From positions 186,001 to 250,000 of the forward strand of contig NZ_JAQBIE010000001.1 in assembly GCF_028294535.1 (NCBI RefSeq): DNA of 64,000 bases, read 5' to 3'. This stretch comes from Paracoccus onchidii. Lineage in GTDB: Bacteria > Pseudomonadota > Alphaproteobacteria > Rhodobacterales > Rhodobacteraceae. Positions 15,783 through 24,784 of the stretch are shown one piece after another; the stretch's first letter is position 1; the number at the start of each line of letters is the position of its first letter. The position numbers were made by a program, and so were the translations under genes. The notes below the pieces were generated by a model. It saw only the letters and a list, made by a program, of their open reading frames with translations, searched no databases and had not been told where the DNA came from.

Positions 15783-18050
15783 ATGGCAGAGTCCGCATCA
15801 GGGCTAAGCTGGGACAGGCTGGCCGGAATTCGATTGCCGCGACGTTGGCGCAGTTTCGCCAAATGGGGCGCGCTGATCATCGGGATCGTGCTTGTTGCGG
15901 CGACAATGTTCGTGCTGGGTCCGCTGAGCCACGGCATCCAAAGCCGTGTCCTGCGTGTGATCCTCATGCTGGATCTGCTGTATCTGATTACCTTGACGGG
16001 TGGGGTGATGGCGCGCATGGCGCGGTTGATCACGGCGCGGCGGCAATCTGCGGCCGGGTCGCGCTTGCATGCCCGTCTGGTGATGATCTTCGCCGGATTG
16101 GCATTGGTTCCCACCGTTCTGGTCGCGCTGTTTGCGGGCTTGCTGGTGAATATCGGGCTTGAGGGCTGGTTCTCGGATCGGGTCCAGCAGGTCGTCATGA
16201 CCTCTCAGGCCGCGGCCGAGGCTTATCAGGCCGAACATCGTCAGGACCTGACCGAAGATGCAAGCGCCCTGGCCGGGGTGTTGACGCAGGCCGGCCGCGA
16301 AAGCCCGATGATCGAAGATGGCGAGATGCGCCAGTTGCTGGTTCAGGGACAGTCTCTGATTCAGCGTGGCCTGCGCGAAGCCTATATCATCAATGGTGCC
16401 GGTGAAATCCGCGCGCGCGGTGAGCGCAGCTATCTGTTCTGGTATGAGGAACCGACAAGTGATCAGCTGGACCGCGCGCAAGCCGAAGGTCTGATCCTTG
16501 TCGAGGATTGGAAAAACAACGAGTTTCGCGCACTTGTCGCGCTGCCGCCACTTGCGGACCGGTATCTCTATGTCACCCGCGACGTCGATGGCGATTTGCT
16601 GGGGCTGTTGGACGATACGCGGGCGACCGTGGGCGATTATCGTCAGCTGGAAGAAACCCGTGGTCAGGTGCTGTTCGAGTTTTCTCTGGTGTATCTGGGG
16701 TTTGCGTTGCTTCTGGTTGCGGCGGCCATCTGGCTGGGCCTGTGGTTTGCAAGCCGGCTGTCCCGTCCGATCGGCCAATTGGCCGAGGCCAGCGAACGCG
16801 TCGGCCATGGCGATCTGGACGTGCAGGTGCCCGAGCCGGACACCAACGACGAAATCCAGACCCTTGGCGCAAGTTTCAACCGCATGACCCGGCAGCTGAA
16901 GGCACAACGCGAAGAACTGGTCGAAAGCTATCGCATCAGTGACGGTCAACGGCGGCTTTTCGACAATGTGCTGTCCTCGGTGACGTCCGGCGTGATCGGA
17001 CTGGATGCCGCCGGCGAAATTGATTTCGTGAACCGCTCGGCCACGCGCTTGCTGGGGCTGGATCCGAAAACCGATATTGATGCCCTGCTTGGCGAAGCTG
17101 TGCCGGAATTCGCGTCGCTGTTCGAACGCCTGTCCGGGTCGGTCGCTGAAACCGTTCAGGACGAGGTCAGGCTGTCGCGTGAAGGCAGGCTTGAAAGCCT
17201 GCTGGTGCGCATGGCCGTGCGGCGCGGGACGGATGGCGGCTTGGAAGGTTATGTGGTTGCCTTCGATGACGTAACCGAACTGGTCAGCGCCCAACGCCTG
17301 GCGGCCTGGGGGGATGTCGCACGCCGTGTGGCGCATGAAATCAAGAATCCGCTGACGCCGATCCAGCTGTCGGCCGAGCGTCTTCGCCGCAAATTCGCAC
17401 CTTTGGCCGGGCCCGAGGAAAAGGCGTCTCTGGATCAGTATGTAGATGTGATCATTCGTCAAACCGGGGATCTGCGGCGGATCGTGGATGAATTCAGCCG
17501 TTTCGCGCGCATGCCGGAACCCGACCGCGCGGAAACCGATATGGCAGGGCTGCTGCGCGAGGTTGTCTTGTTGCAGCAGGATGCCCTCAAGGGGGCATTG
17601 CAATCCAGTATCCCGCAAGAACCTGTGATCGTGGATTGCGATCCGGGCATGTTGCGACAGGCCCTGACCAATCTGTTGAAGAACGCAGGCGAGGCGGTCG
17701 ACGAACGTGCCGGGCAGATGGAAGACGGCTGGACGGGGCGGGTGATGGTGGAAATGGATGTCGAAAACGACACGGTCACGATCCGCATCATCGACAACGG
17801 TCCCGGCCTGCCGGCGGATCGTTCGCGCCTGTTCGAACCCTATGTCACGTTGAAATCACATGGCACCGGCCTCGGCCTGCCGATTGTCAAGAAGATCGTC
17901 GAGGAACATGGCGGCAGCCTTTCCCTGACGGACGCGCCCGACCGAGAGGGTGCGATGGCCGAAATACGCCTTCCCCGGGAGAGGCACCCGGTGCGGGGCA
18001 CCCAGCGCAAGAGCAGACAAGAAAAACACGAGGCGGCAACACATGACTGA
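15783..18050 (+). CDS. ntrY: Nitrogen/redox sensor histidine kinase NtrY
   Basis: A 755-residue membrane kinase: two N-terminal helices (LIIGIVLVAATMFVLGPL; VILMLDLLYLITLTGGV), a third near residue 100 (MIFAGLALVPTVLVALFAGL), a periplasmic sensor region, a helix near residue 305 (LVYLGFALLLVAAAIWLGLW), HAMP, PAS, then HisKA with His 518 in VAHEIKNPLTPIQLSAERL, and HATPase (LLKNAGEAVD, DNGPGLP, GTGLGLPIV). NtrYX pairs regulate nitrogen metabolism and, in several alphaproteobacteria, respiration and envelope functions. ATG 15783 follows GGGGGAA; an in-frame GTG at 15774 is a possible alternative. It overlaps ntrX by 8 nt. Confidence 0.94.
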   Translation: MAESASGLSWDRLAGIRLPRRWRSFAKWGALIIGIVLVAATMFVLGPLSHGIQSRVLRVILMLDLLYLITLTGGVMARMARLITARRQSAAGSRLHARLVMIFAGLALVPTVLVALFAGLLVNIGLEGWFSDRVQQVVMTSQAAAEAYQAEHRQDLTEDASALAGVLTQAGRESPMIEDGEMRQLLVQGQSLIQRGLREAYIINGAGEIRARGERSYLFWYEEPTSDQLDRAQAEGLILVEDWKNNEFRALVALPPLADRYLYVTRDVDGDLLGLLDDTRATVGDYRQLEETRGQVLFEFSLVYLGFALLLVAAAIWLGLWFASRLSRPIGQLAEASERVGHGDLDVQVPEPDTNDEIQTLGASFNRMTRQLKAQREELVESYRISDGQRRLFDNVLSSVTSGVIGLDAAGEIDFVNRSATRLLGLDPKTDIDALLGEAVPEFASLFERLSGSVAETVQDEVRLSREGRLESLLVRMAVRRGTDGGLEGYVVAFDDVTELVSAQRLAAWGDVARRVAHEIKNPLTPIQLSAERLRRKFAPLAGPEEKASLDQYVDVIIRQTGDLRRIVDEFSRFARMPEPDRAETDMAGLLREVVLLQQDALKGALQSSIPQEPVIVDCDPGMLRQALTNLLKNAGEAVDERAGQMEDGWTGRVMVEMDVENDTVTIRIIDNGPGLPADRSRLFEPYVTLKSHGTGLGLPIVKKIVEEHGGSLSLTDAPDREGAMAEIRLPRERHPVRGTQRKSRQEKHEAATHD

Positions 18051-19434
18051 TATTCTGATCGTAGATGACGAACGCGATATCCGCGAACTGATTGCTGACA
18101 TCCTGAAGGATGAGGGCTTCGAAACGCGGTTGGCATCCAATTCGGACGAGGCGATTGATGCCCTGAACGAAAATGAACCGGCCCTGATGGTTCTGGATAT
18201 CTGGCTCAAGGATAGCCGGATGGACGGGATCGATATTCTGAAACAGGTCAAGCGCAACAATCCCGACGTGCCGGTGATCATAATTTCCGGGCATGGCAAT
18301 ATCGAGATTGCGGTCGCTGCGATCCGTCAGGGTGCCTATGACTTTATCGAAAAGCCGTTCAATATCGATCAGTTGATGGTGGTGGTGAATCGGGCGATGG
18401 AAACCAGCCGTCTGCGCCGCGAAAACAGCACCCTGCGTCGGGGCGGCGAGCGTGCGACCGACATGCTGGGCCATTCGGTCGCGTTCAAGCGCCTGCGCGA
18501 CAATCTGGACAAGGTGGCCAAGTCCAATGGACGTGTCATGCTGTCGGGTGAGCCGGGCGCCGGCAAGGAACTTGCGGCCCGTTATATCCACGCTCACAGC
18601 CCACGTGTGAACGCGCCGTTCGTCACGGTGCCCTGCGCCAGCATAGAACCAGAGCGCATGGAAGAGGTGCTGTTTGGCCGCGAAAGCCCCGAGCGCGGCG
18701 TTGAAAAAGGATTGCTGGAACAGGCCCATGGCGGGATCATCTATTTCGATGAGGTGGGGGATATGCCGCTGGGAACCCAGCCCAAGATACTGCGCGTTCT
18801 GACGGAACAGCAGTTCAGCCGGGCGGGAGGCACCGATCAGGTGCGGGTCGATCTGCGCGTCATTTCCTCGACCAATCGCGATCTGCCCAACGAGATCGCC
18901 GCGGGCAGGTTCCGGCAGGAACTGTATGACAGGCTGAATGTCGTGCCCGTCGCCGTACCGTCACTGGCCGATCGCCGGGACGATATGGCGCATCTGGCCA
19001 ATCATTTCATCGAGCAGTTCCATTCCGCCCAGGGGTTGCCCATGCGCGACCTGCCCGAAGAAACCGTCGCGGCACTGCAATCGATGCGCTGGCCGGGCAA
19101 TATTCGCCAGCTGCGCAACGTGATCGAGCGTGTCCTGATCCTGACCGAGGACAGTGGACCCATCCAGCCAACCGAGCTGGAACCCCAGGGCGCAACCCCG
19201 GACAACAGTGATGCGCTAAGCCTTGGCCCACAGATCACGGCGATGGCCTTGCGCGAAGCCCGCGAAATGTTCGAACGGGAATATCTGCTGGCCCAGATCA
19301 ACCGTTTCAGCGGCAATATCAGCCGCACCGCCCAATTCGTCGGAATGGAGCGCAGCGCATTGCACCGTAAACTGAAATCGCTTGGCGTGGTCGGTGGGAT
19401 GCGCAGCGAAGAAGAAATGGTCGCCGGAAAATAG
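18043..19434 (+). CDS. ntrX: Response regulator NtrX (AAA+, Fis-type)
   Basis: The 463-residue regulator has a receiver domain (LIVDDERDIREL; Asp 52 in LMVLDIWLKDSRMDG; EKPFN), an AAA+ domain (Walker A GEPGAGKEL, Walker B GGIIYFDEV, RQELYDRLNVVPVAVPSL) and a C-terminal Fis helix-turn-helix (ISRTAQFVGMERSALHRKLK). As in NtrX of other alphaproteobacteria there is no GAFTGA: the segment reads LFGRESPERGVEKGLLEQA. It is probably not a sigma54 activator. The start at 18043 overlaps ntrY. It is the last gene of the dusB-ntrBC-ntrYX run; the 604-bp region after it contains strong hairpins. Confidence 0.94.
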   Translation: MTDILIVDDERDIRELIADILKDEGFETRLASNSDEAIDALNENEPALMVLDIWLKDSRMDGIDILKQVKRNNPDVPVIIISGHGNIEIAVAAIRQGAYDFIEKPFNIDQLMVVVNRAMETSRLRRENSTLRRGGERATDMLGHSVAFKRLRDNLDKVAKSNGRVMLSGEPGAGKELAARYIHAHSPRVNAPFVTVPCASIEPERMEEVLFGRESPERGVEKGLLEQAHGGIIYFDEVGDMPLGTQPKILRVLTEQQFSRAGGTDQVRVDLRVISSTNRDLPNEIAAGRFRQELYDRLNVVPVAVPSLADRRDDMAHLANHFIEQFHSAQGLPMRDLPEETVAALQSMRWPGNIRQLRNVIERVLILTEDSGPIQPTELEPQGATPDNSDALSLGPQITAMALREAREMFEREYLLAQINRFSGNISRTAQFVGMERSALHRKLKSLGVVGGMRSEEEMVAGK

Positions 19435-20038
19435 CCGCTGCGCAGGTTCTGTCGCGTCGGCCCGGCGGTATGGCGGGGCCGCGCCAGATCTGATTGGCGT
19501 CAGGCGCTATATGTCAGGGGAACGTGGTCGGCGGGGTGCTGCCAGATCACCGTCGCCGACCACGCCCGATCCAGTCTGACCGAAGAGGGCGTTCGGGGAA
19601 ACAAACACGATCCGAGGAAATGCAAGGCTGCGGGAGCAGACGAAACCTGAACCTTGCATCAATCGGGATACTCCATCTCCGTTTTTGTCATCTGGTTCGG
19701 TTCACATGGCCCGAAACCACGTCCGGGCCGCATGGCAAGCATTGCGTCTTGGCCGCGTATATGCGGCAACCGGAGCCAATGGGCAACCCGCAGCGTGGCA
19801 ATTGCATGCAGCACGGGCAGGAACATGCCAAGCTTGACTGGCCGGTTATCTTCATCCGTTGTTAACTATAACGCGGGATCAGTTACCCTTTCAAGTGTTT
19901 CCGGGGTTGATATTCAATCGGGGGTTGCGAATCCGGGGCGCAGCAAATGGCGGCGGTGCAAGGGTGGTTGCACCATCACGCAAGGCGGCATAGGCAAAGA
20001 AGGACAGGTGGGCAACCGCCGTTTGCACGAGGGTTCGG
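19435..20038. other. 604-bp intergenic region with several inverted repeats (ntrX-trkA)
   Basis: No convincing protein gene: the plus-strand open frames (for example 19494-19865, 19654-20109) have no recognisable family, and one overlaps trkA in another frame. Three structured elements stand out: an 11-bp perfect inverted repeat at 19523-19533/19554-19564, a TGCAAGG/CCTTGCA pair at 19621-19658 enclosing a CTGC-GGGA-GCAG hairpin and followed by a GTTTTT run at 19681, and a palindrome GGTGCAA-N6-TTGCACC at 19955-19974, 65 bp before trkA. The region could hold an ntrX 3'-end small RNA, the trkA promoter and an operator. Confidence 0.45.
19523..19564. repeat. Perfect 11-bp inverted repeat downstream of ntrX
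   Basis: CGTGGTCGGCG at 19523-19533 is exactly complementary to CGCCGACCACG at 19554-19564, with a 20-nt loop. No T-run follows directly, so it is not a standard terminator. It would form a very stable RNA hairpin on either strand. Confidence 0.7.
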
Positions 20039-21415
20039 ATGAAGATCATCATCTGCGGAGCGGGGCAGGTCGGTTGGCAGATTGCCCGCCACCTGTCCGG
20101 AGAGCGTAACGATGTCACGATCATCGACAACAATGCCGAGCTGATCCGACGCGCGACAGATGCGCTGGACGTTCAGGGTGTCGCAGGATTTGCCAGCCAT
20201 CCCGATGTGCTGGACAGCGCAGGTGCGCGGGACGCGGATCTGATCATTGCCGCAACGCATTCGGACGAAGTGAATATGGTGACCTGTCAGGTGGCCCATT
20301 CTGTCTTTCAGGTGTCGCGCAAGATCGCCCGGCTGCGCAGCACCGCCTATCTTGATGCGATCTATTCCGATCTGTATCGCACCGACCATTTGCCAATCGA
20401 TGTCGTCATCAGCCCCGAGCGAGAGGTGGCCAAGGCCGCGTTGCAACGCCTGTCCGCGCCATCGACATTTGATGTCGAGACCTTCCTTGATGGACGTATC
20501 AGCCTGTTGGGCATTGTTCTGGAAGATGATTGCCCCGCATTGAACACCCCGCTGCGTCAGCTGAACGAGATTTTTTCCAGCCTGCGCGCCATCGTGGCCG
20601 GGGTGCGTCGTGGCGGACGCCTGTTTGCGCCAGATCCCGGCGATCAGCTGTTCGCGGGGGATCAGATATATGTGTTCTCGCACAGGGATGACGTTGCCCG
20701 AACCCTGGAAATCTTTGGCAAGCCGCCGCAGAAACAGGAACGGGTCGCGATCATCGGTGCCGGAAATGTCGGCCTTGCCGTTGCCCGCACGCTGGAGGCC
20801 CAGCCGGAACGGATCCGCGCCAAGCTGATCGAGCGTGACAGATCGCGTGCGGAATTCGCGGCCGATCACCTGGAACGCACCATCGTTTTGCACGGTGACG
20901 GGCTTTCGGCAGAGCTGCTGGAAGAAGCCGCTGTCCCAAGCGCAGACGCCGTTCTGGCCGTCACGGATGATGACAAGACCAACATTCTGGCGTCGGTCCG
21001 TGCCAAACAGGCCGGGGCGGGCATGGCGATCGCCCTGATCAACGATCCGACGCTGGTGCCCTTGATGGGCGCGTTGGATATTGATGCCTATATCAACCCG
21101 CGCGCCACGACCGTATCCACGATTCTGCGCCACATCCGCCACGGACGGGTGCGTGACATCTATTCCATCGGTGATGCCGAAGCCGAAGTGATGGAGGCGC
21201 AGGTTCTGTCGACCTCGCCCATGTCGGGGCGGGCAATACGCGACATCGAATTCCCCGAAGGTGTTCTGATCGGTGCGGTGCAAAAGGGTGATCGCGTGAT
21301 CAAGCCGTCTTCGGATACCAGGATCGAGGAAGGTGATATCGTTCTGATCTTCGCCCTGACCAAAGACGTGCCAGAGGTCGAGCGCCTCTTGCAGGTCTCG
21401 ATCGACTTTTTCTGA
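20039..21415 (+). CDS. trkA: Trk potassium uptake regulatory subunit TrkA
   Basis: This 458-residue cytoplasmic protein has two RCK (TrkA-N/TrkA-C) units. The first nucleotide-binding motif is at the start (MKIIICGAGQVGWQIARHLS) and the second near residue 237 (VAIIGAGNVGLAVARTL); each is followed by a TrkA-C lobe. It binds NAD(H)/ATP and gates the TrkH K+ channel. The start follows GAGGG. It lies 10 bp upstream of trkH. The long structured region before it separates it from ntrX. Confidence 0.95.
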   Translation: MKIIICGAGQVGWQIARHLSGERNDVTIIDNNAELIRRATDALDVQGVAGFASHPDVLDSAGARDADLIIAATHSDEVNMVTCQVAHSVFQVSRKIARLRSTAYLDAIYSDLYRTDHLPIDVVISPEREVAKAALQRLSAPSTFDVETFLDGRISLLGIVLEDDCPALNTPLRQLNEIFSSLRAIVAGVRRGGRLFAPDPGDQLFAGDQIYVFSHRDDVARTLEIFGKPPQKQERVAIIGAGNVGLAVARTLEAQPERIRAKLIERDRSRAEFAADHLERTIVLHGDGLSAELLEEAAVPSADAVLAVTDDDKTNILASVRAKQAGAGMAIALINDPTLVPLMGALDIDAYINPRATTVSTILRHIRHGRVRDIYSIGDAEAEVMEAQVLSTSPMSGRAIRDIEFPEGVLIGAVQKGDRVIKPSSDTRIEEGDIVLIFALTKDVPEVERLLQVSIDFF

Positions 21416-21425
21416 GGCGCAGGCC

Positions 21426-23054
21426 ATGTCCGTCCTGCTGCGTCTGCCCCTGTTCATCCAGCTTTGCATTTTGGTCGGGCTGTCGATGTTGATCCCGGCG
21501 TCCTATGCGTCGGTGACAGATCACGACGCCATTGCCCGCAATTTTTTCTATGCGTCCCTGCTGGTCTTGGTGCTGGCGGGGCTGGTCGGGCTGGCCACAG
21601 CGGCAAATCCGCAGGGGCGGCGCGCGCGGGATACGTTGCTCAGCATGTTGGCCACGATGGTTCTCTTGCCGGTCATTCTGGCCTTTCCCTTTGCGGAAAG
21701 CCTGCCAGACACCGGCATGTTCAATGCCTGGTGGGAAATGGTTTCTTCGCTGACCACGACCGGGGCGTCGCTGTATTCCGCGGATTTGTTGCCTGCCCCT
21801 CTGCATCTTTGGCGCGCTCTGGTGGGCTGGATGGGGGGATTCTTCATGCTGGCGGCGGCCGTCGCGATCCTGGCCCCTTTGCGGGTTGGCGGCTTCGAGT
21901 TGATGGCGTCCCCCTATGGCCGCAGCGAACAATTCGAAAGACTGCCCGAATCCTCGGACCCGCGAGAGCCGCAACCGCATCTGTCCTCGCCTGAATTTCA
22001 CACCCGTTTGAACGATCCGTCATTTCGGCTGTTGCGTTCGGCGCGAGCGGTGTTCCCGGTTTATGCGGGGTTGACCCTGTTGATCTGGCTTGGGCTGTTG
22101 TTGTTGGGCGATGAATCCCTGATCGCGCTGTGTCGTGCAATGGGAACGCTGGCGACCAGTGGCATCGCACCCGATCTGGGTGCCGCCCAGGAAAAGGCGG
22201 GCTGGTCGGGAGAGGTGTTGATATTCCTGTTCATGATCCCCGCCCTGTCACGACGTTTCTGGCCCGGCGGCCGAGAGTTGAGGGCCACCGAGAGGCTGCG
22301 CGACGATCCTGAACTGCGCATGGCGGCCGGGTTGGTCGTGGTGGTGACGGCCATTCTGTTCCTGCGCCATTTCCTGGGGGCGATTGAATCGAATACCGGG
22401 GAAGGGGCCGGGATTCTTGCAATGTCCGGTGCAGCCAAGGCGCTGTCGGCGTTTTGGGGCGGCATGTTCAATACGCTCAGCTACCTGACGACAACCGGCT
22501 GGAACTCGGTTGACTGGCAGGGCGCACGGGCCTGGTCGGGCCTGACCTCGCCGGGGTTGATCCTTGCAGGGCTGGCCATGATGGGGGGCGGCGTTGCCAC
22601 CACGGCCGGCGGGGTCAAGCTGCTGCGGGTCTATGCCCTTGCGCGCCACGGCGAACGTGAAATGGAAAAGATCATCCATCCCAACTCGATTTCGGGCGGA
22701 GGGCGGATTGCACGGCGTCTGCGGCGCGAAGGTGCATATCTTGCGTTCATTTTCTTCATGCTGTTCGCCTGTTCGATCGGCACGACCGTCGCCCTAGTGT
22801 CTATACAGCAGATCGAATTCGATACCGCCACGATCCTTTCAATTGCCGCGCTGACAAATACCGGGCCGCTTGCAGGCGCCATTCCCCTGACACCGGCCTT
22901 TGACGCAACGGCGGGTGTTGCCTCGGCCCCGTGGGAAGGGTGGTCGGGCCTGCCGTCCTTCACCAAGCTGGTTCTTGCGGGCGCGATGATCGTGGGACGG
23001 CTGGAAACCTTGGCAATCCTTGCATTGTTTTCGCCTGATTTCTGGCGCAAGTAA
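21426..23054 (+). CDS. trkH: Trk potassium transporter membrane subunit TrkH
   Basis: The 542-residue integral membrane protein has the four pore-loop repeats of the Trk/Ktr family: [37 protein letters not shown] and [10 protein letters not shown]. It forms the inner-membrane K+ uptake pore with TrkA as its gate. The chain is longer than E. coli TrkH (about 480 residues), with an extra polar segment near residues 160-200 ([20 protein letters not shown]). It follows trkA by 10 bp in one operon; hfq starts 119 bp later. Confidence 0.94.
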   Translation: MSVLLRLPLFIQLCILVGLSMLIPASYASVTDHDAIARNFFYASLLVLVLAGLVGLATAANPQGRRARDTLLSMLATMVLLPVILAFPFAESLPDTGMFNAWWEMVSSLTTTGASLYSADLLPAPLHLWRALVGWMGGFFMLAAAVAILAPLRVGGFELMASPYGRSEQFERLPESSDPREPQPHLSSPEFHTRLNDPSFRLLRSARAVFPVYAGLTLLIWLGLLLLGDESLIALCRAMGTLATSGIAPDLGAAQEKAGWSGEVLIFLFMIPALSRRFWPGGRELRATERLRDDPELRMAAGLVVVVTAILFLRHFLGAIESNTGEGAGILAMSGAAKALSAFWGGMFNTLSYLTTTGWNSVDWQGARAWSGLTSPGLILAGLAMMGGGVATTAGGVKLLRVYALARHGEREMEKIIHPNSISGGGRIARRLRREGAYLAFIFFMLFACSIGTTVALVSIQQIEFDTATILSIAALTNTGPLAGAIPLTPAFDATAGVASAPWEGWSGLPSFTKLVLAGAMIVGRLETLAILALFSPDFWRK

Positions 23055-23173
23055 GCCCGTTTGGCGCGCTGGCTGGCATGGCGGCGATTGTCGGTTTGTC
23101 TTGCTTGCAAGGACTGCGGCAAGGCCTTACATGTGAATCGGACCGGACAGTGCAAATAATGGAAAGAAAAAAG

Positions 23174-23407
23174 ATGGCTGGCGATAAACAAAACCTTCAG
23201 GACGCCTTTCTCAATCATGTCCGCAAGGCAAAGGTGCCGGTTACGATTTTTCTGATCAATGGCGTGAAATTGCAGGGTGTCATTACGTGGTTCGACAATT
23301 TCTGCGTCTTGCTGCGTCGTGACGGTCAGTCGCAACTGGTGTACAAACACGCGATCAGCACCATCATGCCGGGACAGCCGATTTCGCTTTACGAAGGCGA
23401 GGATTGA
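23174..23407 (+). CDS. hfq: RNA chaperone Hfq
   Basis: The 77-residue Sm-like protein has Sm1 [19 protein letters not shown] and Sm2 [12 protein letters not shown]. It forms the hexameric ring that pairs small RNAs with mRNAs; in Rhodobacter it is linked to nitrogen-fixation control. The start at 23174 ([10 protein letters not shown]) fits the usual N-terminus and length; an ATG 15 nt upstream (MERKK...) is possible. The C-terminus is short (ISLYEGED), as in other alphaproteobacteria. The stop is immediately followed by the TTG start of hflX. Confidence 0.97.
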   Translation: MAGDKQNLQDAFLNHVRKAKVPVTIFLINGVKLQGVITWFDNFCVLLRRDGQSQLVYKHAISTIMPGQPISLYEGED

Positions 23408-24745
23408 TTGGCCGAGCCCACTTCGACCGAGGCCCTGCCGACCCGCGCCTATGTCATTCATCCGGATCTGGGCCATGCGCGCAGTCAAAGGCGCGCGCCT
23501 GAACACGCCTTGGCCGAAGCCGTGGCGTTGGCTCATGCCCTGCCGGGGATCGAAATTGTCGGGGAAGAGGTTGCCCGTCTGCGTGACCCCAATCCGGGCA
23601 TGTTGTTTGGCAAGGGCAAACTGGCTGAGATCAAGGGACGTCTGGCATCGGTCGATGCCGAACTGGTCTTGATCGACGGCCCGGTGACGCCCGTCCAGCA
23701 GCGCAATCTGGAAAAGGAATGGGGCGTCAAGCTGCTGGACCGAACCGGGCTGATCCTTGAAATTTTCGCCGATCGCGCGCGCACGCGCGAGGGGGTGTTG
23801 CAGGTCGAACTTGCCGCGCTGTCCTATCAGCGGACGCGTTTGGTGCGCGCCTGGACCCACCTTGAACGTCAACGCGGCGGGCTTGGATTTGTTGGCGGGC
23901 CGGGGGAAACCCAGATCGAGGCCGACCGCCGTGCCATTGACGAACAGATGACCCGTCTGCGTCGCCAGTTGGAGCGTGTGGTCAAGACCCGATCCCTGCA
24001 CCGCGCGGCACGTGCCAAGGTTCCCTATCCCATCGTCGCGCTGGTCGGATACACCAATGCCGGCAAGTCGACTTTGTTCAATCGCCTGACCGGCGCCGAG
24101 GTCATGGCCAAGGATATGCTTTTTGCCACGCTGGACCCGACAATGCGGGCGATCCGCCTGCCGGATGCCGCTGGCGGTGGTTCCGGGCGCAAGATCATCC
24201 TGTCCGATACCGTGGGTTTCATCAGCGATTTGCCGACCGAACTGGTCGCCGCGTTTCGTGCGACCCTGGAAGAAGTGCTGGAGGCTGACCTGATCCTGCA
24301 TGTCCGCGACATCAGCCACCCGGAAACCGAAGAGCAGGCTGGCGATGTCGCCGATATTCTGGAAAGCCTGGGTGTCGATGAAGACGTCGAACTGATCGAG
24401 GTTTGGAACAAGATCGACGCGCTGTCAGCGGACACGCGTGAAGCCCTGCGTCGGACCGACGCGCGGACCGAAGGCGTTCAGGCGGTCAGCGCCCTCAGTG
24501 GCGAAGGGCTGGATGATCTGATCGCGGCCATTGACACCCATCTGGCCAATGCGCTGGATGAACCACGCGAAGCCGCAACGTTGATCCTGCCGTTCAGCGA
24601 TGGCCGGCGTCGTGCTTGGCTGCATGAGGCGGGCGTTGTTGAACATGAAGAGGCTGGAGAAAACGGGCTGACGCTGCAATTGCGCTGGACTGCCCGCCAG
24701 AAAGGCGCATTCGACGCGCTGGAAAACCTGCCCGACGACAGCTGA
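23408..24745 (+). CDS. hflX: Ribosome-associated GTPase HflX
   Basis: A 445-residue GTPase: an N-terminal HflX domain (GMLFGKGKLAEIKGRL, LIDGPVTPVQQRNLEKEWG, LLDRTGLILEIFADRARTRE), a coiled linker with GGPGETQIEADRRAIDEQ, then the G domain with G1 GYTNAGKSTLFN, G3 DTVGFISDLP and G4 NKID. HflX rescues stalled or heat-damaged ribosomes. The TTG at 23408 directly abuts the hfq stop and follows GAAGGCGAGG inside the hfq end, so translation is probably coupled; no other plausible start lies near. The end of the gene forms half of a terminator hairpin. Confidence 0.93.
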   Translation: MAEPTSTEALPTRAYVIHPDLGHARSQRRAPEHALAEAVALAHALPGIEIVGEEVARLRDPNPGMLFGKGKLAEIKGRLASVDAELVLIDGPVTPVQQRNLEKEWGVKLLDRTGLILEIFADRARTREGVLQVELAALSYQRTRLVRAWTHLERQRGGLGFVGGPGETQIEADRRAIDEQMTRLRRQLERVVKTRSLHRAARAKVPYPIVALVGYTNAGKSTLFNRLTGAEVMAKDMLFATLDPTMRAIRLPDAAGGGSGRKIILSDTVGFISDLPTELVAAFRATLEEVLEADLILHVRDISHPETEEQAGDVADILESLGVDEDVELIEVWNKIDALSADTREALRRTDARTEGVQAVSALSGEGLDDLIAAIDTHLANALDEPREAATLILPFSDGRRRAWLHEAGVVEHEEAGENGLTLQLRWTARQKGAFDALENLPDDS

Positions 24746-24763
24746 GCTGGGCGGGCAGGTTTT
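24723..24763 (+). terminator. Terminator overlapping the hflX stop codon
   Basis: AAAACCTGCCCG (24723-24734, coding) pairs perfectly with CGGGCAGGTTTT (24752-24763), giving a 12-bp stem whose 17-nt loop contains the TGA stop and whose end supplies the T-run. The convergent fructokinase gene ends 22 bp later. Confidence 0.75.
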
Positions 24764-24784
24764 GATGGTGCCTTTGGGTAGGGT

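Noticed and set aside
15804..17618. 604-codon minus-strand frame opposite ntrY
   Set aside because: The Gln/His/Arg-rich composition and lack of any family signature mark it as a shadow of ntrY.
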